Source: Acidobacteriota bacterium (GTDB lineage Bacteria > Acidobacteriota > Blastocatellia > Pyrinomonadales > Pyrinomonadaceae). Taken from it: a stretch of DNA of 64,000 bases. Every line of letters begins with the position of its first letter. Within the stretch, counting starts at the first letter, position 1. A model generated the notes under the pieces. The model searched no databases. It was not told the origin of the DNA and saw only the letters and a list, made by a program, of their open reading frames with translations. This document shows, piece by piece, positions 1 to 9,733 of the stretch. The DNA lies in NCBI GenBank assembly GCA_019639195.1, contig JAHBSI010000004.1, positions 310,001 to 374,000 on the forward strand, written 5' to 3'. The position numbers and the translations under genes were made by a program.

Positions 1-524
1 CCCTCCAAAAAGCTGTGGGCCTCTTCCAGCCTTTCGTCCGAGACAAGAAGCGTCGAATCCGGTTCGCCGAACAAAGTTTCACGTCCCGTGATCCGTTTAA
101 CTGCGGCTTTTACAAGCTCCAGGTAGTAAAAGGCCTCGTGCGCCCGATCCTTCCATTCCGGAACTGCGATCGCGTCGGTCAAGAGCAGTCCGCGGGCGTC
201 TTTGTTGTAACCGATCCGCATTGGGATCCGCGACAGAGCGACCGTCAACGCAGATTCGAATGAATTTGGAAAAAGGATCACGACGTCGTACGCATCGGCC
301 TTCAAGAACCTAGAATTGTCCAAAATGTCGCGGACACGCCATTTCGCAGGGTCGTATGTGACGATATCGTCGATAAAATCAGCATCGCGAAACAACCCAT
401 CGGCCCAGCTTCTCGAATGAAGCGTTATCTGATCGGACGGGAAGGCACGCCGCAGTTCGCGCAACGCCGGCACGGACATTACGGCATCACCGATCCAATT
501 TGCCGAGCGGACGAGTATCTTCAT
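1..524 (-). CDS. waaF: Lipopolysaccharide heptosyltransferase (GT9), 5' part only
   Basis: Reading the minus strand from the ATG at 524 gives 174 codons with no stop before the window edge, so the C-terminal half is missing. The N-terminus reads MKILVRSANWIGDAVMSVPA, the nucleotide-sugar-binding start of family GT9 heptosyltransferases, followed by an ADDYDVV-like stretch and RIPMRIGY typical of WaaF/WaaC. These enzymes add L,D-heptose from ADP-heptose to the LPS inner core at the cytoplasmic face of the inner membrane. The start codon overlaps the stop of the upstream epimerase gene (ATGA at 524-521), so the two are translationally coupled. WaaF versus another GT9 member cannot be settled from this half. 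Confidence 0.85.
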   Translation of the reverse strand, partial: MKILVRSANWIGDAVMSVPALRELRRAFPSDQITLHSRSWADGLFRDADFIDDIVTYDPAKWRVRDILDNSRFLKADAYDVVILFPNSFESALTVALSRIPMRIGYNKDARGLLLTDAIAVPEWKDRAHEAFYYLELVKAAVKRITGRETLFGEPDSTLLVSDERLEEAHSFLE

Positions 525-1378
525 TTTGCGGCTGAGCGGAAAAGTGTTGCGAGTCCGTCTTCTAGCGAGATCTTCGGTGTCCACGCGAGTTCATGATCGA
601 TCAGGCTCAGGTCGGAAACGTAGTTCATCGGAGAAGGAGCTGGAAGTTTTGTTTCTGTGTCGATAATCGCCTGAAGGCCCGAGACCGCTTCCATCTTCTC
701 GACCAGTTCGCTCATCGATACAGCATTCTTTTTTCCTCCGCCCAAGTTGAACTTGCCGTGCCTGACAGCCGAATCAATAAATGCCTCGCACGCTGCCGAG
801 ATGTCATCGACGTGAATAATGTCGCGGACAGGTCGCCCTTCTGCGGGTAAAGCTATCGGTTCGCCGAGATTGATCGATTCGGCGATCGCTCCTACAAAGT
901 TTGGCGAGTTGCCCTCGCTCGGCGGTGCATAAGGCGTTGAGAGGCGGAAAATGCAGCTGCGAAACTCATTCATATTTGCGTAAAGCTCGACGTATTTCTC
1001 GGCAACATACTTTGACCACTCATAAGGCGTCTGGCCAAGATAATCAACGGGACAGGTCTCCGGAACTTCCGGATATTGATCCGCAACTCTGGCGTATATG
1101 TCCTTTGTTGACATGAAGATAAAGGTACTGCCTTTACGCATTGCTTTAAGCAATTTGCGCGTCCCGTCCACATTGACATTCAGGGTGTTCTCAGACCCGA
1201 CGCCTGATCGGTCGAGGCTTGCCGCAAGGTGAATGACGACGTCGTACGCGCCGGCTGCCCGAGCGTGTTCGACATTCAGAATGTCTTTGCCATGTCTAAG
1301 CGAAAGATCGTCCGCATTGAAATGAGAGCGAATGTGCGTGCCTAAATAACCGCTGCCGCCTGTTACGAGTATCTTCAT
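521..1378 (-). CDS. NAD(P)-dependent NDP-sugar epimerase/dehydratase (extended SDR)
   Basis: This 285-aa protein begins MKILVTGGSGYLGTHI, the glycine-rich Rossmann motif of extended short-chain dehydrogenases. The catalytic YxxxK is at about residues 139-143 (YEWSK). An FRLSTPYAPP segment and a RDIIHVDD motif further on fit NDP-sugar epimerases such as GalE/RfbB relatives. The substrate cannot be told from sequence. Because its stop overlaps the start of waaF, a role in making or modifying a sugar for LPS is likely; a heptose-pathway epimerase (HldD-like) or an O-antigen sugar enzyme are both possible. It is transcribed divergently from the PBP gene across a 76-bp gap. Confidence 0.85.
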   Translation of the reverse strand: MKILVTGGSGYLGTHIRSHFNADDLSLRHGKDILNVEHARAAGAYDVVIHLAASLDRSGVGSENTLNVNVDGTRKLLKAMRKGSTFIFMSTKDIYARVADQYPEVPETCPVDYLGQTPYEWSKYVAEKYVELYANMNEFRSCIFRLSTPYAPPSEGNSPNFVGAIAESINLGEPIALPAEGRPVRDIIHVDDISAACEAFIDSAVRHGKFNLGGGKKNAVSMSELVEKMEAVSGLQAIIDTETKLPAPSPMNYVSDLSLIDHELAWTPKISLEDGLATLFRSAAK

Positions 1379-1454
1379 ACTTCAATTAGAAAGGATTATT
1401 TCTTCTACTTCAAGACCGTCGGAATATAGTAAAATCAAAAGACGGCCGCTGTTT

Positions 1455-4286
1455 GTGCCGCCCGCCGTCAGCAAATTGATGCCCGACAGTCTCAAACCCA
1501 ATCGCGTACGCTCGAGGAAGCCGCCAAAAGGATGGCTCAAGAAGCATCGGCCGCAGGACACCAAACCGGTTCCGCGGTCTAAGTTTCGGCGCTTTTTGCG
1601 GATGATCTTTAACGGGTGGACGCTCTCGATCGCGGGTATCCTGATCGTCTCGGCCTTTTTGACCGCGACCTACTTTTGGTTCGACTTTTCCGAGCAGATC
1701 GACCGCAAGCTATTGTCGGGTGAGGTTTTTACTCCGACGGCCGGGATCTATTCAGCTCCGAAAACGCTGCGTAAGGGCGAAAAGATCTCGCGCGACGAGC
1801 TTATCGGTTACCTTAAGTCGGCTGGCTACATCGAACGCAATGACAAGGCGGATCAGTCCCGGAGCCGCTATTCTGCGGATGGCGATAACTTCGGCATCGA
1901 ACCCGGCGCCTCGGCAATGATCGACGGAAAGAAAGCCTTTCCGGCCCTGACGGTAAAGTTCTCAAAAGATGGAAAGACTGTTGAGGCGATCGGCGATCGT
2001 GACTCCGGACAGCAGGTAACCGAGGCAAAGCTCGAACCGAAGATGCTGAGTTCGATCGCGAGCGAAGGCGACGGACGGCGCAGGACCGTTAATTTTAATG
2101 ACCTTCCGCCGACACTTGTAAAGGCGATAACGGTCACGGAAGACCGAGCGTTCTTTGACCATTACGGCGTGAACTTTCGCGGCATTGCTCGTGCCGCGTG
2201 GCGCCGATACGAAGGCGATGATGATGGGCCGCTTTCGAATCAGGGCGGTTCGTCGATAACCCAGCAGCTCGTAAAGAATCTGCTCCTTACGAACGAGAGA
2301 ACGCTGACCCGCAAGGTCACGGAAGCCTATATGTCCGTGATCCTGGAAACTCGCCTTACAAAACAAGAGATCTTCACGCTTTATGCCAACCAGATATATC
2401 TCGGCCAGCAATCGGGAGTGTCGATCTATGGAGTTGGCGAGGCGGCAGATGCGTATTTTGGTAAGGATGTCGCACAGCTTTCGCTGCCGGAAGCCGCGTT
2501 TATTGCGGGCATAATCCGCAGCCCGAACCGATACAGCCCTTATAAGCATCCGGAAAAATCCGAGGAACGGCGGAATCAAGTGCTGCAGTCGATGGTTGAA
2601 GCTGGCGAAATTACGCCGCAGATGGCAGATGCCGCAAAGACAACACCCATCGAACTCAAGAAAATAGACAGCAAGCGCGATCTTCAGGGAATGCCGTATT
2701 TTTCGCAATACGCGATCGAAGAGCTTCCAAAGCTCGTCTCAGACCCCGAAGCTCTTCAGCATTTGCGAGTTTACACTTCGATCGATCCTGACCTGCAAAA
2801 GATGGCGTACGAGACAGTCTCAAAACGCCTCGAGGCCCTTGATAAGTATTTCCCAAAGAAGAAAGGCGATCTCAACGCGGCCCTCGTCTCGATAAGGCCG
2901 AAAACGGGCGAGATCGTGGCGATGGTAGGCGGCCGCGATTATCTTGTAAACCAATTCAACCGAGCGACGGACGCAAAACGCCAGCCGGGAAGCGTCTTTA
3001 AGCCTTTTGTTTACGGCACGGCGATAAATTCCGCATATGACTCGGGTTCGCGCGTCTTCACGGCGGCGACGGTCATCAAGGACGAGAAGAAAGTGTTCAC
3101 GTTCAACCAGGATTCGTACTCGCCAAATAATTTTGGAGACACATTCTCCGGCAAGGAACTTACTCTCCGTGACGCACTTGTAAAAAGCAAGAACGTGATC
3201 ACGGTCGATCTTGCGATGCAGCTGAACATTGGCAAGATAATGAACCTTGCCGCAAAGGCCGGCTTTCCGAAGGTCGAAAAAGCATATCCTTCGATGGCTC
3301 TTGGAACCGCCGAGGCAACGCCGCTGGAGGTTGCGACCGCTTACACGATGTTTGCGAATTTGGGTGACCGTGTTCTTCCAACACCGATCACGCAGATCAC
3401 GAGCGGTGACGGCCGTACCGAAAAGCTCATAACGCCTGACCGTCAATCTGTCGTTCGTCCCGACGTTGCCTACATCATGGACGATATGATGAAGGACGTG
3501 GTCAACCGAGGCACGGCCGCGGGTGCAAGAGCTTGGGGCTTTCAGAACGTTCCGGGAAAAACGGCTTTCGCAGGCAAGACAGGAACTTCGCGCGATGGTT
3601 GGTTCGCGGGCTTTACGCCCGAACTTGTTACGGTCGTCTATGTTGGCTTTGACAACGGCGACGACCTGGGAATGCAGGGTTCTGAGTCGGCAATGCCCAT
3701 CTGGGCAGATTTTATGAAGGCTGCCCTCGCGCTTCATCCGGAATGGAACGGAGATTGGGCAATGCCGTCGGGCATTCGGCGTGCGGAGATCGATATACGC
3801 AACGGCTCTCTCATTCGTCCGCTTGACGACCTTACATCGACGGACCCGAATGCCGCAGCCTCACCTACGCCGACCCCGATGCCGCCGAGCCCGGGGGTCG
3901 ATCCTTCGCTCATTGACGAACAGCCAACAGAGCCGACAGAGCCCGAGATATACGTAACGAACGTACCAAAGGAATTCGTCCGTACGGAGCTGTTCATCTC
4001 GGGAACGTTGCCGAATCGCCAGCTTATCTCGACTGAAGACGCCTTAAGCGGCGACGGCCCCCTGCCGCTGCCGTCACAGACCCCGATCGAAGAAACTTGG
4101 TCGGATTCTGCCGAGCGGCCAAACACTTCTGCCGAACCGACTGAACAAAAGCAGCCCGAAAAGCTCGTGACCGTGATGATCTGTCCGCTTACGGGAATGC
4201 GTGCGACCTCCAAATGCCCTCAGCGAGAGCCTCGGAGCTTCCCGAAAGGCGAAGAACCAAAGGAATTCTGTACATTCCATCGGTAG
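1455..4286 (+). CDS. Class A penicillin-binding protein (PBP1-type transglycosylase/transpeptidase)
   Basis: This 943-aa bifunctional enzyme polymerises lipid II and cross-links peptidoglycan in the periplasm. It has a basic N-terminal tail, one membrane anchor at about 53-73, and a region at 90-150 resembling the UB2H/pre-GT part of PBP1b. The GT51 domain follows, with TEDRAFF at 228-234 (catalytic Glu229) and QGGSSITQQ at 263-271. The transpeptidase domain has SVFK at 513-516, SKN at 578-580 and KTGTS at 708-712, so all active-site motifs are intact. A Pro/Thr/Glu-rich linker leads to a short C-terminal segment with three Cys. The first start is GTG at 1455; an in-frame ATG at 1479 is an alternative, and neither has a clear Shine-Dalgarno sequence. 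Confidence 0.93.
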   Translation: MPPAVSKLMPDSLKPNRVRSRKPPKGWLKKHRPQDTKPVPRSKFRRFLRMIFNGWTLSIAGILIVSAFLTATYFWFDFSEQIDRKLLSGEVFTPTAGIYSAPKTLRKGEKISRDELIGYLKSAGYIERNDKADQSRSRYSADGDNFGIEPGASAMIDGKKAFPALTVKFSKDGKTVEAIGDRDSGQQVTEAKLEPKMLSSIASEGDGRRRTVNFNDLPPTLVKAITVTEDRAFFDHYGVNFRGIARAAWRRYEGDDDGPLSNQGGSSITQQLVKNLLLTNERTLTRKVTEAYMSVILETRLTKQEIFTLYANQIYLGQQSGVSIYGVGEAADAYFGKDVAQLSLPEAAFIAGIIRSPNRYSPYKHPEKSEERRNQVLQSMVEAGEITPQMADAAKTTPIELKKIDSKRDLQGMPYFSQYAIEELPKLVSDPEALQHLRVYTSIDPDLQKMAYETVSKRLEALDKYFPKKKGDLNAALVSIRPKTGEIVAMVGGRDYLVNQFNRATDAKRQPGSVFKPFVYGTAINSAYDSGSRVFTAATVIKDEKKVFTFNQDSYSPNNFGDTFSGKELTLRDALVKSKNVITVDLAMQLNIGKIMNLAAKAGFPKVEKAYPSMALGTAEATPLEVATAYTMFANLGDRVLPTPITQITSGDGRTEKLITPDRQSVVRPDVAYIMDDMMKDVVNRGTAAGARAWGFQNVPGKTAFAGKTGTSRDGWFAGFTPELVTVVYVGFDNGDDLGMQGSESAMPIWADFMKAALALHPEWNGDWAMPSGIRRAEIDIRNGSLIRPLDDLTSTDPNAAASPTPTPMPPSPGVDPSLIDEQPTEPTEPEIYVTNVPKEFVRTELFISGTLPNRQLISTEDALSGDGPLPLPSQTPIEETWSDSAERPNTSAEPTEQKQPEKLVTVMICPLTGMRATSKCPQREPRSFPKGEEPKEFCTFHR

Positions 4287-4468
4287 CAAAATAATTTTTA
4301 GAAAAGCTGCAAGTTTTCCGGAGACCCGCGTTCTAGAGTCGCGAGGTTGGGAGAAGTGTGTTCATTTCCTCCATCCGCTCGTGAATTCAACACGCGGAGG
4401 CACTTGCCGTTTGCTCGCTCGGTGTGCCGGAAAGAGCCGCTTGGCTTAGCGAGTGTAAAGGAAAAACA

Positions 4469-4768
4469 ATGAGAAGATCAGTAATTCTTGGAACAGTTTT
4501 GGCAGCATCAGCTGCTTTGGCATCAGCATGTTCGAACACGCCGGCTCCGAATACCCAAACACCGGTAAAGCCGGTCGCATCGCCGACCGCTTCCGCATCA
4601 CCGACGGCAGATGATAAGAAGGGAAATGTGAACGGCACAGAAGCAAAGCCGGGCCTTCCGACGACTTCAGAGCCGAAACCGGTCGACAAGAAGGACGGTG
4701 AAAAGACCGACGGCAAGACGGCAGATAAACCGGCTGAGAAGCCGGCCGATGTCAAAAAGGCAAACTAG
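4469..4768 (+). CDS. Small secreted lipoprotein, Pro/Lys/Thr-rich
   Basis: This 99-aa protein starts at ATG 4469, with an AAAGGA ribosome-binding site about 6 nt upstream. The N-terminus is a short lipoprotein-like signal peptide (MRRSVILGTVLAASAALASA) followed by Cys21. The residue at -3 is Ala rather than the usual Leu, so the lipobox is imperfect. The mature part is low-complexity, rich in Pro, Ala, Thr and Lys/Asp, with no recognisable domain. It resembles the small Asn/Ala-rich lipoproteins at 45.3-46.2 kb in layout but not in sequence. Function is unknown. A strong terminator follows 20 bp after the stop. Confidence 0.75.
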   Translation: MRRSVILGTVLAASAALASACSNTPAPNTQTPVKPVASPTASASPTADDKKGNVNGTEAKPGLPTTSEPKPVDKKDGEKTDGKTADKPAEKPADVKKAN

Positions 4769-4788
4769 CCTTTAGCTCGCAAACAAGG

Positions 4789-4828
4789 CGGCCATTGGTC
4801 GGGTTTTTTCCGACCAATGGCCGTTTTT
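4789..4828. terminator. Bidirectional intrinsic terminator
   Basis: A perfect 14-bp stem (4789-4802 with 4810-4823), rich in G+C, has a 7-nt loop and is followed by a T run on the plus strand. It lies between the convergent lipoprotein and prolyl oligopeptidase genes and can serve both. Confidence 0.88.
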
Positions 4829-4840
4829 ATTTTCTGGCGG

Positions 4841-6961
4841 CTACTTCATATTCAGAGCTTTTACCAGGAAGGCATAGATGTCTGCCTGTTGCTGGATCGC
4901 CGCTGTGGTCGGCAGGCCGGCACCGTGTCCGCCGCGTGTTTGTATTCGGATCAGGATCGGCGCATCGCCCGCTTGGGCGTACTGCATCGCGGCCGTGTAC
5001 TTAAAGCTGTGGGCCGGAAATACGCGGTCGTCGTGATCAGCGGTCGTTACGAGAACGGCCGGATATTTCGTGCCTTTCTTTGCATTGTGGTAAGGCGAAT
5101 AGGCGTACATCGCTTTGAAATCAGCCGCGTCCGTCGGGTTTCCGTAATCACTTCGCCAAGCCCAGCCGATCGTGAATTTATCGAACCGGAGCATATCCAT
5201 CACGCCTACTTGCGGAACGGCTGCTCCAAAAAGGTCGGGATGCTGATTCAAGGTTGCTCCGACAAGAAGGCCGCCATTCGAGCCGCCGTTGATCGCGAGC
5301 TTTGGCGTCGAGGTGTATTTGTTCGCGATGAGCCATTTGGCCGCCCATGCGAAGTCATCGAACACGTTCTGCTTTTTGAGCCTTGAGCCGGCGGTCCACC
5401 AATCTTTGCCGTATTCGCTGCCGCCGCGCAGGCAGGCGACCGCGTAAATGCCGCCCATTTCAAGCCACCCAACTCTCGCGACCGAAAAGCCCGGTGTCAT
5501 CGCAATGTTAAATCCGCCGTAGCCGTATAGGAGCGTCGGATTCTTGCCGTTGAGCTTGATGCCTTTCTTGTAGGTGAGGAACATCGGGATCTTCGTGCCG
5601 TCCTTTGACGGATAGAAGACCTCTTTGACCTCGTATTGCGACGGATCGAATTTCACTTCAGACTTCCGGAAGAGCGTGCTCTTGCCGGTCTTCATATCGT
5701 AGCTGTAGATGGTTGGCGGGGCATTGTAGCTTGAGTACGAATAGAACGTCTCGCTATCTTTCCGCTTTCCGCCAAAACCGCCGGCGGAACCGATCCCCGG
5801 CAGTTTGACGTCGCGGACGAATTTTCCGGCCGTATTGAAGATCTTTATCGCCGTATGAGCGTCTTTTAGATAGTTGACGACGAGCTTGTCGTTGTCGAGA
5901 AGGCTAACGCCTGCGACCGAATCGGCCGTCTGCGGGATCACGTCAACGAATTTGTGTGATCGAGCGAGCACGTTGACCTTTACGATCTTACCTCGCGCGG
6001 CATCCTTGTCGGTCTGGAAGTAGAACGTCGAGTCGTCGTTGCCGATGAAATTCCAGCTGTTATCAAGATTCTCGATGAGCGGAATAAAACCTGCCTTCTC
6101 CATGGTCAGATTCTTGAAATAGACCATATTCATCCGCTCGGTGCCCTTGCCGACGGTGACGATAAGCCAATTGCCGTCCTCGCTGATCTCGGCACCGGAG
6201 AAATACTCTTTGTTGTCGGGCCGCTCATAAACAACGTAATCATCCGATTGCGGAGTTCCGAGCTTGTGGTAATAGATCTTTTGGAAGAACGTGTTCTCTT
6301 TCAGCTCTTCGCCCTTTTTGGTCGCTGCATAGCTCGAATAGTAGAAGCCGCTGTTGTCCTTGCTCCAGGCCGAGACACCCTGGCGATTTGGCGCAAGCGT
6401 GTCGGGAAGCAATTTGCCGGTCGCCGTGTCCATCACATGCCACTCGGTCCGATCACTGCCCGCGATCGCAACACCATACGCCCAAAGTTTGCCGTCTTCC
6501 GTAAAACGCGAACCCGAAAGTGCGGCTGTTCCGTCCGCAAGGATCTTGTTCGGGTCAAAGAAGATCGTGCCGGGATCCGAGATCGAGTTAGCGCGATAAA
6601 GCACGCTTTGATTCTGCAATCCGTCGTTCTTCGAGTAGATATAAAAGCCGTCTGCGATCTTCGAAGGCGCCGAATAACGCTCGTAATTCCACAATTCGGT
6701 CAGCCGTTCCTTGATCTTGTCCCGCTGCGGGATCTTCTCAAGGTAGGACTCGGTCAGCTGATTCTCGGCCTCGATCCACGCGCGTGTGGCAGTCGATTCG
6801 GTATCTTCCATCCAACGATACGGGTCGGGCACCTTTACGCCGTGAAAGTCATCTACCTGATCGGAGCGATCAGCCGGCGGGTAGGTGAACTTCGTTTGGG
6901 CTGGAAAACTAACAGTGAGGAACGAAAGGAGAAGGAAAAGGGCAAAACTCTTTCTAAGCAT
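4841..6961 (-). CDS. Prolyl oligopeptidase (S9A), exported
   Basis: From the ATG at 6961 the protein is 706 aa, with a signal peptide (MLRKSFALFLLLSFLTVSFP, cleavage probably after PAQ). The N-terminal seven-bladed propeller begins with the family motif DPYRWMED. The C-terminal alpha/beta hydrolase carries the triad: Ser561 in GGSNGG, Asp near 644 in ADHDDR and His679 in RGGHGAG. S9A enzymes cleave after proline in short peptides; this one probably works in the periplasm. A longer form from ATG 6982 adds seven residues that would spoil the signal peptide, so 6961 is preferred. Length and motifs are normal for the family. Confidence 0.93.
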   Translation of the reverse strand: MLRKSFALFLLLSFLTVSFPAQTKFTYPPADRSDQVDDFHGVKVPDPYRWMEDTESTATRAWIEAENQLTESYLEKIPQRDKIKERLTELWNYERYSAPSKIADGFYIYSKNDGLQNQSVLYRANSISDPGTIFFDPNKILADGTAALSGSRFTEDGKLWAYGVAIAGSDRTEWHVMDTATGKLLPDTLAPNRQGVSAWSKDNSGFYYSSYAATKKGEELKENTFFQKIYYHKLGTPQSDDYVVYERPDNKEYFSGAEISEDGNWLIVTVGKGTERMNMVYFKNLTMEKAGFIPLIENLDNSWNFIGNDDSTFYFQTDKDAARGKIVKVNVLARSHKFVDVIPQTADSVAGVSLLDNDKLVVNYLKDAHTAIKIFNTAGKFVRDVKLPGIGSAGGFGGKRKDSETFYSYSSYNAPPTIYSYDMKTGKSTLFRKSEVKFDPSQYEVKEVFYPSKDGTKIPMFLTYKKGIKLNGKNPTLLYGYGGFNIAMTPGFSVARVGWLEMGGIYAVACLRGGSEYGKDWWTAGSRLKKQNVFDDFAWAAKWLIANKYTSTPKLAINGGSNGGLLVGATLNQHPDLFGAAVPQVGVMDMLRFDKFTIGWAWRSDYGNPTDAADFKAMYAYSPYHNAKKGTKYPAVLVTTADHDDRVFPAHSFKYTAAMQYAQAGDAPILIRIQTRGGHGAGLPTTAAIQQQADIYAFLVKALNMK

Positions 6962-7066
6962 TGTCGGACGGTCACCTCGCATTGAATTGATGCGAGAAGT
7001 ATAGACTGCGACATTGCGAAAAAGAAAATGCGGAAGCTAATGGAGTGTTGCGGGGCAAGGCACGGA

Positions 7067-9310
7067 TCAGAAAATGCTGGCGTCGGTCCGGTCGATCTTT
7101 AGCAGGCTAGTTCGCGGCTGACTGTCTCCGTGCGAGAACGGCATCCATTCGCGGCCCTCATAAAGAGCTTCCTCGGCTTTGGCCGCGGTCATTGGCTTTG
7201 CGAGGAGATAGCCCTGACCGTAGTCGCATCCGAGGTGTTGGAGCACGGAGAGCTGTGCCTGCGTTTCAATACCTTCTGCGATGACCTTCATCCGCAGGTT
7301 CTTTGCGAGCGAAACGATCGTCTGCAGGATCTCGGAATCTTCGCCGTTCGGACCAACGCCCGAAACGAACGAGCGGTCGATCTTGATCGTATCGAAGGGC
7401 AGTTTGTGCAAAATACTCAGGCTTGAATAGCCGGTGCCGAAATCATCGAGGCTAAGAAGAACGCCGAGCCGTTTGAGTTCCTTGAGGAGTTTCAGCGTGA
7501 ACTCCGGATTTTCCATCGCGGTGCTCTCGGTGATCTCAAGTTTAAGGCCCTCAGCAGCAAGTTTTGAGCGTTCAAGGGCGTATTCGATGTCGTAGGCAAG
7601 GTCTTCGCTCGATAGGTGTTTGCCGGAAATATTCACGCTCACGACCAGGTCGCTAGTCTTCGCGGAGATCTTTCGCCACTCGGCCATCTGCTCGGTCGTC
7701 TCCCGCAGGATCCATTTCGTTATCGGGATTATCAGGCCGGAATCTTCTGCAATAGGGATGAACCTTGCAGGAGGAATATTGCCGAATTCGCTGTGATTCC
7801 AACGCAGAAGAGACTCGAAACCAAGCAGTTTTCCGTCAGCGATCCTGACCAGCGGCTGGTAGCTCATCGAGAGTTCGCCGCGGTCGATCGCGTGGCTGAG
7901 ATCCATCTCAAGGCGGACGCGTTCGAGAAACTTCGTCCGGAGGTCTTTTGTAAATAGTGCGACGCCTTCGCGTTGAGCTTTTGCAAAGTTCATCGCAATG
8001 TCGGCGTCCCGCAGGACCTCTTCCGGCATCGTATATTCCATATCGGCGGGCGCGATACCGATATTCACCGTGACGGAGATCCTATTGCCGCTGAGCGAAA
8101 ATGGCTGCGAAATACTTGCATGGATCCGCTGTGCGACCTTCTTGGCCTTTGCAGCGGTCGAAGGGCCCTTTAACACGATCGCGAATTCATCTCCGCCGAG
8201 CCTTGCGACCGTGTCCGATGGGGTGACAAGCCTCAAGAACCTTCGAGCCGCGATGCTCAACACCTTGTCGCCGATCGTGTGGCCCAGACTGTCGTTAATA
8301 TTTTTGAATCTGGAAAGATCGAGAAACAAGACGTGATACACGGCGCTATTGTCATTCCGATATTTGGCGATGCGAGCCAGTAGCTTTTCGTGGAACAGCT
8401 TGCGATTTGCAAGGCCCGTCAGAGCGTCGTGGAGGGCGGCGTGCTGAAAATCCTGTTCGCTTTTCCGAAGTGCAAGGTTGGCGCGTTCCTGACTCTCAAG
8501 GGAGGCCGCGAGTTCCTCGGCATGAATTTCCGCCTCTTTGCGGCGTGCACGTTCGGTCTCGGATTTTTCCTTCTGAACCCGCTCGGTCTCGGACATCGCT
8601 TCTTTCAGGTCCCGGACAGACCGTCGATAGCTGAAATAAACGATACCAATACCGAATGCCGAGATCACGGCCGTTAACACATCGCCGTAGATCGCCAGCA
8701 TATAAACAAGCGCTGCGAGTCCGGCCCCGACAATGTGCATCATCGCCCTTGATGAGAAGTCTCTCCGCCAGCTTCGATAGGCTTCGCTGAGGCGATTCTT
8801 TGCCCTAATGAATGAGAGCAGGGACGAGGCGATAACAAAGTGGAGAACCGAGATCACACCCAGGGTGACGATCAGGTGTTGGGCGCTTCCGTACGTGCCC
8901 GTGACCAGCGAGGTGGTTGGTAAGATGCTCCAGACCAAGTACGCGCCCGTAAAACTGACAATGTTCAGGGCGATATTGAACGGCACCATCAGCTTTTGGA
9001 ACTTAAATCCGCGGCGATAGAGGTAAATGCAGTTTGCTGTTGTTTCGATGCCGGCAAAGAGGATCGCCGTCGGGCCCCCGTAAAAGAGAAACGCGAGGTA
9101 GATGCAGGCGTCCGAGAATGTCAGTGCGATATCAGTATCAGGAAGGGGAATGCTTGCGCGTGGAGCAACGACGGCTGCGAACAAGAATAACGCAGCAAGC
9201 AGCGGCGTAAGGTTTGCCAGATCGAACTCCGCGATCGCATACGCAACTGCAGTGATGCCAAGTGAGATCGTTATGATCCTGGAAAGTTTTTCGAACGGAG
9301 CGAAAGTCAT
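7067..9310 (-). CDS. Membrane-bound diguanylate cyclase/phosphodiesterase (GGDEF-EAL)
   Basis: This 747-aa protein turns over cyclic di-GMP. Residues 1-230 hold about six to seven membrane segments (MASE-like sensor), followed by a charged coiled coil at 230-290. The GGDEF domain (about 290-450) has an intact RLGGDEF at 370-376. The EAL domain (about 465-715) has ESL at 499-501 instead of EAL, but the other phosphodiesterase motifs are present: NISGKHL, EITES, DDFGTGYSS, KIDRSFV and AEGIET. Both activities could therefore be present, with the sensor setting the balance. The gene stands alone and is divergent from the small repeat protein at 9734, with palindromic sites in the shared upstream region. 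Confidence 0.93.
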   Translation of the reverse strand: MTFAPFEKLSRIITISLGITAVAYAIAEFDLANLTPLLAALFLFAAVVAPRASIPLPDTDIALTFSDACIYLAFLFYGGPTAILFAGIETTANCIYLYRRGFKFQKLMVPFNIALNIVSFTGAYLVWSILPTTSLVTGTYGSAQHLIVTLGVISVLHFVIASSLLSFIRAKNRLSEAYRSWRRDFSSRAMMHIVGAGLAALVYMLAIYGDVLTAVISAFGIGIVYFSYRRSVRDLKEAMSETERVQKEKSETERARRKEAEIHAEELAASLESQERANLALRKSEQDFQHAALHDALTGLANRKLFHEKLLARIAKYRNDNSAVYHVLFLDLSRFKNINDSLGHTIGDKVLSIAARRFLRLVTPSDTVARLGGDEFAIVLKGPSTAAKAKKVAQRIHASISQPFSLSGNRISVTVNIGIAPADMEYTMPEEVLRDADIAMNFAKAQREGVALFTKDLRTKFLERVRLEMDLSHAIDRGELSMSYQPLVRIADGKLLGFESLLRWNHSEFGNIPPARFIPIAEDSGLIIPITKWILRETTEQMAEWRKISAKTSDLVVSVNISGKHLSSEDLAYDIEYALERSKLAAEGLKLEITESTAMENPEFTLKLLKELKRLGVLLSLDDFGTGYSSLSILHKLPFDTIKIDRSFVSGVGPNGEDSEILQTIVSLAKNLRMKVIAEGIETQAQLSVLQHLGCDYGQGYLLAKPMTAAKAEEALYEGREWMPFSHGDSQPRTSLLKIDRTDASIF

Positions 9311-9365
9311 CCTTGTGGGCCGGTGAGACAGAACGAAAATACGGCGAAAGATAGGCCGTTGTTAA

Positions 9366-9466
9366 GTTTAACACGTGTTCAACGGGAGAATGCAAGCATT
9401 TTTCTAGCGTAAATGGCGTATTTTTCGGAACGCTGTATACAACATATACACATGTTCTGATGTATA
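9366..9466. promoter_or_regulatory. Palindromic sites in the 9311-9733 intergenic region
   Basis: The 423-bp gap holds no convincing gene. An 18-bp near-palindrome centred on ACACGTGT lies at 9366-9383 (8 of 9 pairs match), 56 bp upstream of the GGDEF/EAL start. A second cluster has TGTATA at 9434-9439, its inverse TATACA at 9445-9450 and another TGTATA at 9461-9466. These look like regulator binding sites, but no regulator can be named. Confidence 0.35.
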
Positions 9467-9648
9467 TCAAGTATTCACTTCTTCGTAACTTCTTTAAGAC
9501 CAACGGTTTACACGAATTTTCCCGTTTGTGCATACCTAGTATCCAGATAATTACCATTCGATCGTCGCCCTTTCAAACCCCCGTCGAAGCAGACCTAACC
9601 CATTGAATCTTAACAAGTTACAGGCCGCAAGATCGTTGATAGGACTTT

Positions 9649-9664
9649 TGGCACGCGGCTTGAA
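9649..9664 (+). promoter_or_regulatory. Possible sigma54-type (-24/-12) promoter
   Basis: The sequence TGGCACGCGGCTTGAA matches the sigma54 consensus TGGCACG-N4-TTGC except that the -12 GC is GA. The GG-to-GA spacing is the required 10 nt. It lies about 70 bp upstream of the octapeptide-repeat gene. The -12 mismatch makes this tentative. Confidence 0.35.
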
Positions 9665-9733
9665 ATAGGTAATGGCGAAAGACGCCGAAGCTTAGGGGCT
9701 TCCAAAAATTCAAAAAAACTGGAGAAGAAGAAA

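Noticed and set aside
1962..3737. Long minus-strand frames inside the PBP gene
   Set aside because: They are antisense shadows of a gene with all its active-site motifs, and encode nothing recognisable.
7067..9310. Degenerate EAL domain because the signature reads ESL
   Set aside because: The Glu is kept and all the other phosphodiesterase motifs are intact, so inactivity cannot be claimed.
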